This document shows, in pieces, positions 26,021 to 34,130 of a stretch of 64,000 bases of DNA. This DNA comes from Senegalia massiliensis. Lineage in GTDB: Bacteria > Bacillota > Clostridia > Tissierellales > SIT17. The stretch lies in NCBI RefSeq assembly GCF_009911265.1, contig NZ_QXXA01000010.1:92374-156373 (forward strand), given 5' to 3'. Position numbers and translations under genes: made by a program. The notes under the pieces are model-generated. The model was not told where the DNA came from, did no database searches, and saw nothing but the letters and a program-made list of their open reading frames with translations. Each line of letters begins with the position of its first letter. The stretch's first letter is position 1.

Positions 26021-27214
26021 TTGAAATCTAAAAAAGTAATGAATAAATTAAATAGTGAAATTAAGCGAGGGAGATATATATTAGGAGTTGCTGTAGGAGC
26101 TGGCATATCTGCAAGAAGTGCTTCAGAAGGTGGAGCAGATTTTTTATTATCATTGAATTCAGGTAAATTTCGTCAAATGGGGTTAGGCTCTCTAGGGGGA
26201 TATTTGTCAAATGCTAATAGCAATCAATTTGTAATGGATTTTTCTTTAAAAGAAATTCTTCCTAGAGTAAAAAACATACCAGTTTTATTTGGATTAAATG
26301 CAACAGACCCTACAATAGATTTAAGATCTTATATTAATTTAATCAAAGATAAAGGGTTTGCAGGAATTAATAACTATCCGACAGTAGGTTTATTTGATGG
26401 AAAATTTTATAATCATTTAAAAGAAGATGGAATTTCTTATGATGAAGAAGTAGAAGCTATTAAAATAGCCCATGAAATGGGATTATTTACAGTAGCTTTT
26501 GTATTTAATGAATATCAAGCTGAAGAAATGGTTGATGCTGGCGCAGACGTTATTTGTGTACACCTTGGATTAACTAAAGGTGGGGATTTAGGAGCAAGTA
26601 AAGTATTGTCATTATCAAAATCTAAAGAACTTGTAAATAATATCTTTAATCTAGTTGAAAAGAAAACTACTTCTATATTAAAAATGGTCTATGGAGGACC
26701 TATTCAGAATAAATCGGATATTCAATTTATATATAATAATACTTCCTGTGATGGATATATTGGAGGTTCTACATTTGAAAGAATTCCTTCAGAAGAAGCT
26801 ATTCATAAAACCACTATAGAATTCAAATATATGAGTTCTATTGAGGATCCTATTTTAGAACAATTAAATAGAAGTATTGATAGTCCTAAGGACTATGTAA
26901 AATTCATATTAAAGTATATAGAATTTCACTATTCTGAATCAATATCTCTTAAGGACTTATCAGAAATTTTGCATGTATCCAGTGAATATTTAAGTAGATT
27001 ATTCAAAAAAGAAAAAAATATAAGTTTCAAAGAGTATTTAATCAGTTATCGATTAGACAAATTTATAGACATAATGATAAAATATCCTAATCTTTCTATG
27101 AGAGAAGGAGCGATTAAAGTAGGATATTTTAATTATGTTCATTTTAGTAAGTTATTTAAAAAAAGAAAAAATATTTCTCCTAAAAACTATTTTATATCAT
27201 ATAAACACAATTAA
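26021..27214 (+). CDS. PEP-hydrolase-like TIM barrel fused to AraC DNA-binding domain
   Basis: A 397-residue fusion. Residues 1 to about 270 align throughout with the 275-residue enzyme encoded at 28552 (shared [30 protein letters not shown] and GGPI segments). Residues about 290-397 hold a two-motif AraC helix-turn-helix domain (SLKDLSEILHVSSEYLSRLF, then GAIKVGYFNYVHFSKLFKKR). I read it as a regulator whose sensor is a former enzyme domain. It starts TTG with AAGGTGATA upstream, 6 bases after legF, and precedes the operon it probably controls. Regulation is inference. Confidence 0.82.
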   Translation: MKSKKVMNKLNSEIKRGRYILGVAVGAGISARSASEGGADFLLSLNSGKFRQMGLGSLGGYLSNANSNQFVMDFSLKEILPRVKNIPVLFGLNATDPTIDLRSYINLIKDKGFAGINNYPTVGLFDGKFYNHLKEDGISYDEEVEAIKIAHEMGLFTVAFVFNEYQAEEMVDAGADVICVHLGLTKGGDLGASKVLSLSKSKELVNNIFNLVEKKTTSILKMVYGGPIQNKSDIQFIYNNTSCDGYIGGSTFERIPSEEAIHKTTIEFKYMSSIEDPILEQLNRSIDSPKDYVKFILKYIEFHYSESISLKDLSEILHVSSEYLSRLFKKEKNISFKEYLISYRLDKFIDIMIKYPNLSMREGAIKVGYFNYVHFSKLFKKRKNISPKNYFISYKHN

Positions 27215-27302
27215 TGATCATATTAAAACATGTATTTTTTAAAAGGAATAATTTATAATATAGATAGTTAGAATTTTCAAATAAAATGTAGGAGGTAATT
27301 CA

Positions 27303-28523
27303 ATGAAAACGTTAGCAATTGTAGGTACTTTTGACACTAAGGGTAAGGAACTATCTTATGTTAAAGAAATAGTAGAAGAACTTGGATTAAAAACTTTAAC
27401 CATTAATACTGGTGTATTTGAATCTGAATTTAAAGTAGATGTTACTAATCAAGAAGTAGTGGCAGAAGTAGGAGAAAATATATCAGATATTGCAAAAAAA
27501 CATGATAGAGGATATGCCACTGAAGTTCTATCTAAATCTATAGAAAAAATAATTCCTAGACTATATAATGAAGGAAAATTTGATGGAATTATATCTTTTG
27601 GAGGAACTGGAGGAACTTCCATAGTAACTCCTGGTATGAGAGCTCTTCCTATTGGTGTTCCGAAGATAATGGTATCTACAGTAGCAGCAGGTGATACTTC
27701 ATTTTATATTGGAACTAGTGATTTAATAATGATGCCATCTGTTGTAGATGTGGCAGGATTAAATAGAGTATCTACACAGATTTTCCAAAATGCAGCTCAT
27801 GCTATTGCTGGAATGTTGAAATTTGAAAGTAAAAAGATAGAACATAAAAAACCTTTAGTAGCAGCAACTATGTTTGGTCTTACTACTCCAGCTGTAAACT
27901 ATGCTACAGAGTATTTAGAGAAAAGAGGGTATGAAGTCCTTATATTCCATGCAACTGGTGTAGGTGGAAAGACAATGGAAAGTTTAATTGACAACGGATA
28001 TATAGAGGGAGTATTAGATTTAACTACAACTGAATGGTGTGATGAATTGTTTGGTGGTGTATTGAATGCAGGACCAAATAGATTAGAAGCAGCTGCACTT
28101 AATAAAGTACCTCAAGTAGTATCTTTAGGAGCACTTGACATGGTCAATTTCGGTTCTTTTGATACTGTACCTAGTAAGTATAAGGGAAGAAAATTCTATA
28201 AGCATAATCCTTCTGTAACACTTATGAGAACTAATAAGGAAGAAAATAAATTATTGGGAGAAAAAATAGCAGAAAAATTGAATCTTGCTACACAGGATAC
28301 AGTTTTAATGATTCCAAATAAAGGTCTTTCTGGTATAGATAAAGAGGGAGAAGTTTTTTATGGTTCTGAAGAAGATAAAATATTATTTGATAGTATTAAA
28401 AAGAATTTAAATAGTGATATAGTAAAAATAATTGATGTAGATACAGTAATAAATAATAAGAATTTTGCAGAAACTGCGGCGCAAGAATTAATCGATATGA
28501 TGAATAGAAAAAATAATAATTAA
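27303..28523 (+). CDS. UPF0261 / Tm-1 N-terminal-like ATP-binding protein
   Basis: A 406-residue UPF0261 protein, homologous in type to the N-terminal half of the tomato Tm-1 resistance protein. Segments such as IVGTFDTKGKELSYV, ISFGGTGGTSIVTPGMRALPIG, VSTVAAGDTSFYIGTSD, FHATGVGGKTMESLI and TTTEWCDELFGGVLNAGP are characteristic. Family members bind nucleotide; the reaction is not known. AGGAGGT precedes ATG. The next gene encodes the TIM barrel matching the C-terminal half of Tm-1, so the two proteins likely form one complex or pathway. Confidence 0.88.
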   Translation: MKTLAIVGTFDTKGKELSYVKEIVEELGLKTLTINTGVFESEFKVDVTNQEVVAEVGENISDIAKKHDRGYATEVLSKSIEKIIPRLYNEGKFDGIISFGGTGGTSIVTPGMRALPIGVPKIMVSTVAAGDTSFYIGTSDLIMMPSVVDVAGLNRVSTQIFQNAAHAIAGMLKFESKKIEHKKPLVAATMFGLTTPAVNYATEYLEKRGYEVLIFHATGVGGKTMESLIDNGYIEGVLDLTTTEWCDELFGGVLNAGPNRLEAAALNKVPQVVSLGALDMVNFGSFDTVPSKYKGRKFYKHNPSVTLMRTNKEENKLLGEKIAEKLNLATQDTVLMIPNKGLSGIDKEGEVFYGSEEDKILFDSIKKNLNSDIVKIIDVDTVINNKNFAETAAQELIDMMNRKNNN

Positions 28524-28551
28524 TATTAAATTACAGAAAGGTGAATAAATA

Positions 28552-29379
28552 ATGAGTATAAAAAGAGAAGAAATTATTTCAAAATTTAGACAAAGAGTTG
28601 AAGATGGTGAAATTTTAGTAGGAGTAGGTGCTGGCACAGGTATAACTGCTAAAAGTAGTGAAGCAGGTGGTGCAGATATGCTAATTATTTATAACTCAGG
28701 AAGATATAGAATGGCAGGTCGTGGTTCTCTTGCAGGGCTTTTAGCATATGGTGATGCCAATGAGATTGTTGTAGAAATGGGATCAGAAGTATTACCAGTT
28801 GTAAAAGATACACCTGTTTTAGCAGGAGTAAATGGTACAGATCCATTTAGAGTAATGGATGTTTTCTTGAAACAGTTAAAAGATCAAGGATTTTCAGGGG
28901 TACAGAACTTCCCTACAGTTGGATTAATAGATGGTGTATTTAGAAAAAATTTAGAAGAAACAGGTATGGGCTATGATTTAGAAGTAGATATGATAAGAAA
29001 AGCTCATGAATTAGGATTATTAACTACCCCTTATGTATTTGATACAGATCAAGCAAGAAAAATGGCAGAAGCAGGAGCAGATATTATTGTAGCTCATATG
29101 GGATTAACAACTAAAGGAAGTATTGGAGCTCAAACTGCATTGACCCTTGATGAAAGTAGTAAAAGAGTACAAGAGATTGCAGATGCTGCTAAGGAAGTTA
29201 ATCCTGATGTTTTAGTTATTTGTCATGGTGGACCTATTGCTGAACCAGAAGATGCAAAATATGTTTTAGAAAATACTAAAGGAGTACATGGATTCTTTGG
29301 AGCATCAAGCATTGAAAGATTTGCAGCTGAAAAAGGTATAAAAGAACAAACAGAACAATTTAAAAAAATTAAAAAATAA
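28552..29379 (+). CDS. PEP-hydrolase family TIM-barrel protein (Tm-1 C-terminal-like)
   Basis: A 275-residue TIM barrel of the phosphoenolpyruvate hydrolase-like family. Recognisable segments are [70 protein letters not shown] and [16 protein letters not shown]. It is encoded 28 bases after the UPF0261 gene, and in plants and fungi the two are fused. Substrate is unknown. The regulator at 26021 carries a paralogous copy of this domain. The gene ends before a bidirectional terminator facing the thiamine operon. Confidence 0.87.
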   Translation: MSIKREEIISKFRQRVEDGEILVGVGAGTGITAKSSEAGGADMLIIYNSGRYRMAGRGSLAGLLAYGDANEIVVEMGSEVLPVVKDTPVLAGVNGTDPFRVMDVFLKQLKDQGFSGVQNFPTVGLIDGVFRKNLEETGMGYDLEVDMIRKAHELGLLTTPYVFDTDQARKMAEAGADIIVAHMGLTTKGSIGAQTALTLDESSKRVQEIADAAKEVNPDVLVICHGGPIAEPEDAKYVLENTKGVHGFFGASSIERFAAEKGIKEQTEQFKKIKK

Positions 29380-29418
29380 AAGATAACTTATATAGTGAAT
29401 ATTGATGCAATCTAATTG

Positions 29419-29486
29419 AATATGAGGATTAAAAAATCCCTCTATTTAGTTAATACTAAATAGAGGGATTTTTTAATCCTCATATT
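29419..29486. terminator. Bidirectional terminator, 32-bp perfect stem
   Basis: Bases 29419-29450 are the exact complement of 29455-29486 around a TAAT loop, with A6/T6 tracts inside the stem so that a shorter hairpin followed by T6 works in each direction. It serves the converging Tm-1-like and thiamine operons. Confidence 0.9.
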
Positions 29487-29492
29487 AATCTT

Positions 29493-30266
29493 TTAAACAC
29501 AATGATTTAAAGGTCCACTACCTTTTCCTATATCAAGTCCTGATTTTAGTGCACTGGTTATATATTTCTTAGAATTATATATACTTTTTTCCATACTTAA
29601 TCCTTTTCCAAGATTACATGCTATTGCAGATGATAATGTACATCCTGTACCATGAGTGTTTGGATTATCAATTCGCTTACCATTAAACCATATTGGTTTT
29701 TTCTCATAGAAAAGCAAATCATCAGCACTATCAGAAAGATGCCCACCTTTAATTAAAATATGACATTTTAAAGAATTTGAAATTTCTTTGGCTGCTTTTA
29801 TCATATCTTCTTTATTTTTAATATTAAAGCCACATATACTTTCTGCTTCAAAAATATTGGGTGTAATTATATCAGCAACAGGTAATAATTTAGTTTCTAA
29901 AGTATTCATTGCATCTTTACTCATTAATTCATGTCCGCTTGTAGAAAACATGACAGGGTCTACTACTATATTTTTACATTTATATTCTTTAAGTTTATTA
30001 GAAATTACTTCTATTATTTCTTTAGAAGATACCATTCCAATTTTTATTGCATCTGGGAAAATATCTTCAAAAATACAATCTAATTGTTTAGATACAAACT
30101 CAGGACTTATTTCAGATACATCATAAACTCCAGTAGTATTTTGGGCAGTTAAAGCTGTAATGGCGCTCATAGCATACATTTTGTGAGTTGTAATAGTTTT
30201 TATATCTGCTTGTATACCTGCGCCTCCGCTACAATCTGACCCTGCAATAGTTAAAATTTTTTTCAA
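29493..30266 (-). CDS. thiD: Hydroxymethylpyrimidine (phosphate) kinase ThiD
   Basis: A 257-residue ribokinase-fold enzyme. ILTIAGSDCSGGAGIQADIKTI opens it, IVVDPVMFSTSGHELM and the C-terminal NPNTHGTGCTLSSAIACNL (anion hole and catalytic Asp region) are ThiD signatures. It phosphorylates HMP and HMP-P to HMP-PP for joining with thiazole phosphate. The start overlaps the upstream HAD gene by four bases. Last gene of the riboswitch-controlled operon. Confidence 0.93.
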   Translation of the reverse strand: MKKILTIAGSDCSGGAGIQADIKTITTHKMYAMSAITALTAQNTTGVYDVSEISPEFVSKQLDCIFEDIFPDAIKIGMVSSKEIIEVISNKLKEYKCKNIVVDPVMFSTSGHELMSKDAMNTLETKLLPVADIITPNIFEAESICGFNIKNKEDMIKAAKEISNSLKCHILIKGGHLSDSADDLLFYEKKPIWFNGKRIDNPNTHGTGCTLSSAIACNLGKGLSMEKSIYNSKKYITSALKSGLDIGKGSGPLNHCV

Positions 30267-30910
30267 AATAATTCCTCCATTTCTTTAAAAGAATATATAA
30301 AATAATTACTTAGTTTTTTTATTTTTTGTAAGTCTTTCTTTGATGATTTATCATAAACTCCTACAACATCAAACCCTTCATTTTTAGCTGTCTTTATTGA
30401 GTAAAGAGAATCTTCGAACACAATAATATCTTCTTTAGAAAGACCTAATTTTTGCATTGATTTTATATAAATATCTGGTTTAGATTTTCCAGCAGAGATT
30501 TCATTTGAAGTAATAATAAATTCAAAATAATCTAAGATCTCTAATCTTTCAAGTGCTTTTTTTGAAAGTGTTTTATCTAATTCAGTTGCTATGCACATTT
30601 TTATGCCTTTTGATCTAAGTTTATAGATATATTCTTTTATATAAGGTTTTAATTCTATTTCATATACATATTTATTTTTTACTATTTTATTAATATATTT
30701 AATTATTTCTTCTGTAGATAATTTAATTCCAAATGAATTCTTAAAGTAATTTGCAGACTCATTAAAACTCATTTCTTTTATAATTTTATTCAAATTATCA
30801 GGTGGTACTATATTGTGGTTTTCCAAAAATGTTTTTCCAGCATTATCCCAACTATCCATTGAATTTAAAAGAGTTCCATCTAAATCAAATATAGCTGCTT
30901 TATACTTCAT
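30263..30910 (-). CDS. HAD-family phosphatase in the thiamine operon
   Basis: A 215-residue HAD subfamily I hydrolase. Motif I is IFDLDGTLLNSMDSW (nucleophile and acid Asp), motif II lies near CIATELDKTL, and motifs III/IV are KSKPDIYIKSMQKLG and IVFEDSLYSIKTAKNEGFDVVGV. It belongs to the beta-phosphoglucomutase/phosphatase group. Its place between thiE and thiD, overlapping both, suggests a phosphatase for a thiamine intermediate such as thiamine phosphate or HMP-P, but the sequence alone does not fix the substrate. Confidence 0.8.
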   Translation of the reverse strand: MKYKAAIFDLDGTLLNSMDSWDNAGKTFLENHNIVPPDNLNKIIKEMSFNESANYFKNSFGIKLSTEEIIKYINKIVKNKYVYEIELKPYIKEYIYKLRSKGIKMCIATELDKTLSKKALERLEILDYFEFIITSNEISAGKSKPDIYIKSMQKLGLSKEDIIVFEDSLYSIKTAKNEGFDVVGVYDKSSKKDLQKIKKLSNYFIYSFKEMEELF

Positions 30911-31547
30911 AATTCACCATCTTAGAAGCTAAATCATATAACTTTTTAGTAGCATCATAAATATTTTCTTTTGAAAATATTGCAGATATAACGCAGATTC
31001 CATCAATATCAGTATTTTTCAAATTAAATATATTTTCTTCATTTATGCCTCCTATTGCTACTACTGGTATTGAAACAGAATTACAAATATCTTTTAAAGT
31101 ATCCATAGATATTACATTTACATCTGATTTAGTATTTGTTTTAAAAGCAGAGCCAACCCCTATATAATCTGCTCCATTTTCTTCTGCTATTTTTGCTTGT
31201 TCTACTGTGCTTGCAGATACTCCAAGAATTTTATCTTCTCCTATTATATTTCTTGCATTTTTAGCATTCATATCACCTTGTCCTACATGAACTCCATCTG
31301 CACCACATTTCATTGCAATATCTACATTGTCATTTATAACAAAGGGAACTTTGTATCTATCTGTTATATTTTTTATTTCTTTTGCTTCTTTTAAAAAATC
31401 TTCAAAGGGGAAGTCTTTTTCTCGTAATTGTATAAATGTTGCTCCTGCTTTCAAAGTATCTTCTACTTGTTCTATAAGAGAATTTTCTCCTAGCCATGTT
31501 CTATCTGTTACTACATATAAAAGCATAGACTTTTTATCTATTTTCAA
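30900..31547 (-). CDS. thiE: Thiamine-phosphate synthase ThiE
   Basis: About 215 residues, TIM barrel. LYVVTDRTWLG, TFIQLREKDFPF (PPi/Mg site), VNDNVDIAMKCGADGVHVGQGD, GVSASTVEQAKIAEENGADYIGVG and VAIGGINEENI are family signatures. It joins HMP-PP and thiazole phosphate. I place the start at the TTG at 31547, which follows GGAAGGTG by about six bases; a GTG at 31556 would add three residues but sits inside that ribosome site. It overlaps thiM upstream and the HAD gene downstream. Confidence 0.92.
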   Translation of the reverse strand: MKIDKKSMLLYVVTDRTWLGENSLIEQVEDTLKAGATFIQLREKDFPFEDFLKEAKEIKNITDRYKVPFVINDNVDIAMKCGADGVHVGQGDMNAKNARNIIGEDKILGVSASTVEQAKIAEENGADYIGVGSAFKTNTKSDVNVISMDTLKDICNSVSIPVVAIGGINEENIFNLKNTDIDGICVISAIFSKENIYDATKKLYDLASKMVNYEV

Positions 31548-32358
31548 TATTTGCACCTTCCTTTAATTTTTTATAATTCATTTTACTTATTTCATCAATT
31601 AAAAACATCCTATAACTAGAAGTACCACCATCTGCTTTTTGTAGTTTTTTAAAAGCTACTTCTCCAGCAAGACCCATATGAGCTACAGCTATAGAAGTTG
31701 AATCAAGAATATTATTCTTATTTGCACCACAATATGTACCAATTACATTTGTAAGCATACAACCTGTACCTGTAACTTTAGACATTAAAGAATGTCCATT
31801 ATATATAATATTTGCATTTTTCTCACTTGCTACAATATCAATTGCTCCTGTTAATACAATTATTGCACCAGTTTCTTTACTTAAATTTTTGCAAAGTGTA
31901 ATCATATTGTCTAAGCTTTTTTCTTCTACTTTATCTTCTTCATTTGCATCTACACCACTAGTAGTGCCACTTCCTTCATAAATAGTTTTTATCTCAGAAG
32001 CATTTCCTCTAATAACAGAAAACTGTATTTCTTTTAACAACTTAAAAGTTACTTCATTTCTAAATTGAGATGCTCCTACAGCTACAGGATCTAATATAAC
32101 TGGATTTCCAATTTCATTAGCTTTTTTACCAGCTTTTATCATTGATTCTATAACTCTTTCATTTAGAGTTCCTATATTAATAACTAAAGCGTCACAGATA
32201 GAGTTTATTTCTGCTACTTCTTCAATACCATCTGCCATAATAGGAGAACCTCCAGCAGCTAATACAATATTTGCACAATCATTTACTGTTACATAATTTG
32301 TAATAGAATGAACTAATGGTGTTGTATGTTGTACATTTTCATAAATTTCTTTAAACAT
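31534..32358 (-). CDS. thiM: Hydroxyethylthiazole kinase ThiM
   Basis: A 274-residue ribokinase-fold enzyme. TPLVHSITNYVTVNDCANIVLAAGGSPIMAD is the ThiM opening; NPVILDPVAVGAS, VIRGNASEI and KVTGTGCMLTNVIG (with the family Cys) follow. It phosphorylates the thiazole moiety for ThiE, a salvage step. No thiazole or pyrimidine synthesis gene (thiG, thiC) is visible here, so the operon is of salvage type. It lies between tenA and thiE. Confidence 0.94.
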   Translation of the reverse strand: MFKEIYENVQHTTPLVHSITNYVTVNDCANIVLAAGGSPIMADGIEEVAEINSICDALVINIGTLNERVIESMIKAGKKANEIGNPVILDPVAVGASQFRNEVTFKLLKEIQFSVIRGNASEIKTIYEGSGTTSGVDANEEDKVEEKSLDNMITLCKNLSKETGAIIVLTGAIDIVASEKNANIIYNGHSLMSKVTGTGCMLTNVIGTYCGANKNNILDSTSIAVAHMGLAGEVAFKKLQKADGGTSSYRMFLIDEISKMNYKKLKEGANIENR

Positions 32359-32388
32359 TTTAATTCCTCCATTGAATTGGTTTTTATA

Positions 32389-33048
32389 TTATTTATAGCT
32401 CATATCCCAAAATTTCATTTCATGTTCACATGCTTTAAGAAAAATTTTTATTAATTTTTCTTCCTCTTCTTCATCAATGTTTGCACAAATTTTATCTAAA
32501 AACTTACATGAATTCAGGCTAAATTTTTGAAATTCTTCTCCTGCATATTCTTCAATCCATGGTCCATAATAGTTATTTGCTATATTTTTTTTACTTTGAG
32601 TTTTTAATGTTTTACCAATATATTCATAAGTTAATGTGCAAGGGAGTGCAGACATGAATATTTCCTTTATATCTCCTTTTTCTGTGAAACTTAGCATATA
32701 ATCAAGATAGTTTCTATTTGCAGGTTTTACTTCCATATCATCTACTTTATATACGTCAAGATTATAATCTTTAAGATACTTAGTATGCATATTTGTTTCG
32801 TCTGCAACTACCACACCTATGCAAGTATGTAAAAACTGTAAATCCTTTATAGAATTTATTTTTAAAAATACATGCGCATAAACTTTTCCATATTCTTTTA
32901 AATATAAAGAATCCTGAATTAAATAATTTTCAAATTTTTTTCTGTCTAATTTTCCATCTCTTAAATCTTGTATAAACGGATGTTTTATATAATCATTATA
33001 ATATTTTTTAACTCTTGGATCATTTATAACTTTTTCTGAAAAACTCAT
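32389..33048 (-). CDS. tenA: Aminopyrimidine aminohydrolase TenA
   Basis: A 219-residue all-helical TenA/THI-4 protein. MSALPCTLTYEYIGKTL holds the catalytic Cys, VVADETNMHTKYL the active-site Asp/Glu region and YYGPWIEEYAGEEF the C-terminal Glu. TenA hydrolyses aminomethyl-pyrimidine from degraded thiamine to HMP, feeding ThiD. It is 9 bases downstream of the transporter gene. Function as thiaminase II is shared by the family. Confidence 0.93.
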   Translation of the reverse strand: MSFSEKVINDPRVKKYYNDYIKHPFIQDLRDGKLDRKKFENYLIQDSLYLKEYGKVYAHVFLKINSIKDLQFLHTCIGVVVADETNMHTKYLKDYNLDVYKVDDMEVKPANRNYLDYMLSFTEKGDIKEIFMSALPCTLTYEYIGKTLKTQSKKNIANNYYGPWIEEYAGEEFQKFSLNSCKFLDKICANIDEEEEEKLIKIFLKACEHEMKFWDMSYK

Positions 33049-33057
33049 ATATTCACC

Positions 33058-33663
33058 TCAATTTTTTATAGTTTTGCTTAAGTGTCTTAATGGTATAATA
33101 GCTAACACAATAATACTTAGTAAAACTTCTATTCCATATCCCAATAAGTTATATGTTATAGAATAGATCCATGTATTCATTTCTTCAGGAGCAAACTGAC
33201 CAAAGAAAATGACGCCTGATAGCACACTGAATAATATGGATAATGTTCCTGCTAATGTTGCTCCAAAAATTAATCTTGATTTAGTTTTAGTTCCAAATAT
33301 AGGTGTAAAAGCAATTACTATCATTCCTCCAAAATAGTCTAAAGGTAATTGTAGAGGATAAAAGGGTGGTTGAATAACTGATTTTAGAGCACCAACAATA
33401 ATCCCGCATATAATGCCTTCTTTAATCCCAAATATAGATGAAAGTATCATTATTGGGAGAACAGATAGCAAGCTAAACCCCCCACCTTGTGGAAATGGTA
33501 CTATTTTTATCATATAAAGTACAATAGAAATAGCGGCTATAATTCCAATTCTTGTAAGAGATTTTATATTAAATCTAAATCTTTTTAATTTTTTGATACT
33601 TATGATAAGAAGTCCCATTGTTAAAATTATGGCCCAAACAATTGCTATATTTATAGTTATCAC
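33058..33663 (-). CDS. thiT: Energy-coupled thiamine transporter S component ThiT
   Basis: A 201-residue membrane protein with about six hydrophobic segments. PFPQGGGFSLLSVLPIMILS, GIICGIIVGALKSV, PLQLPLDYFGG and SGVIFFGQFAPEEMNTWIYS match the thiamine-binding S component ThiT of ECF transporters, including its aromatic thiamine pocket. A longer N-terminal helix than the shortest ThiT proteins is present. It needs the ECF A/A'/T module, which is not in this window. It is the first gene after the TPP riboswitch. Confidence 0.85.
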   Translation of the reverse strand: MITINIAIVWAIILTMGLLIISIKKLKRFRFNIKSLTRIGIIAAISIVLYMIKIVPFPQGGGFSLLSVLPIMILSSIFGIKEGIICGIIVGALKSVIQPPFYPLQLPLDYFGGMIVIAFTPIFGTKTKSRLIFGATLAGTLSILFSVLSGVIFFGQFAPEEMNTWIYSITYNLLGYGIEVLLSIIVLAIIPLRHLSKTIKN

Positions 33664-33673
33664 CTTCTTTCAT

Positions 33674-33708
33674 AAAAAAAGCATGTTCTATGATCTAGAA
33701 CATGCTTA
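33674..33708 (-). terminator. Riboswitch-linked terminator before thiT
   Basis: On the minus strand AAGCATGTTCTA pairs with TAGAACATGCTT and is followed by seven T, between the TPP aptamer and the thiT start. This is the expected expression platform for termination when TPP is bound. Confidence 0.85.
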
Positions 33709-33718
33709 AAATATTCAT

Positions 33719-33812
33719 AAAAATGTTCCTACGCTGGCATTATCCAGATCAGGTTTAAGGGTTTTCATCGCTTAGATTTATTCTCAGCCTGATTGCACAA
33801 GCTCCCCTATAT
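33719..33812 (-). promoter_or_regulatory. TPP (THI-box) riboswitch
   Basis: On the minus strand the aptamer shows its conserved parts in order: GGGGAGC, then GGCTGAGAA in the pyrimidine-sensor arm, ACCCTT, and ACCTGATCTGGATAATGCCA with GCGTAGGAA at the end. This is a full thiamine pyrophosphate riboswitch. It controls thiT-tenA-thiM-thiE-HAD-thiD through the following terminator. Confidence 0.95.
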
Positions 33813-33866
33813 ATTTAATTTAATTCACAGGAAATAAAGAGTAATAAAGTCTTTCCTCTTATTTTT

Positions 33867-33895
33867 ACTATATGTTAGTAGTTTATCATTGTCAA
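33867..33895 (-). promoter_or_regulatory. Sigma-A promoter of the thiamine operon
   Basis: On the minus strand TTGACA (33895-33890) and TATAGT (33872-33867) are 17 bases apart, placing the start site about 45-50 bases before the TPP aptamer. Confidence 0.8.
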
Positions 33896-34053
33896 GTAAT
33901 AGAATGATACTTAAAAAAGTTGGACATCTTCTAAAATAGAGATTGAGGTATTATTTCTTTTATTTTTTTATATTATATTTTTGTAATTTACATTAATCTT
34001 ATTTTCATTATTTAAATTTAACTAATACATATTTTATATTTTTAATATATAAC

Positions 34054-34082
34054 TTGAATAATTTCTATTAATTAGATATATT
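34054..34082 (+). promoter_or_regulatory. Sigma-A promoter of the aminopeptidase P gene
   Basis: TTGAAT (34054-34059) and TATATT (34077-34082) are 17 bases apart, about 50 bases before the ATG. The stretch from about 33900 to 34050, between this and the divergent thiamine promoter, is very AT-rich and holds no visible gene. Confidence 0.6.
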
Positions 34083-34130
34083 TAAACTAAAGATATTTCG
34101 TTAAATTGAAAATAAGGAGGTAATGTAATA

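Noticed and set aside
33058-33663. The first thiamine-operon gene as ThiW, the thiazole transporter S component.
   Set aside because: The QGGGFSLLSVLPI, LPLDYF and FFGQFAPEEMNTWIYS segments fit ThiT better.
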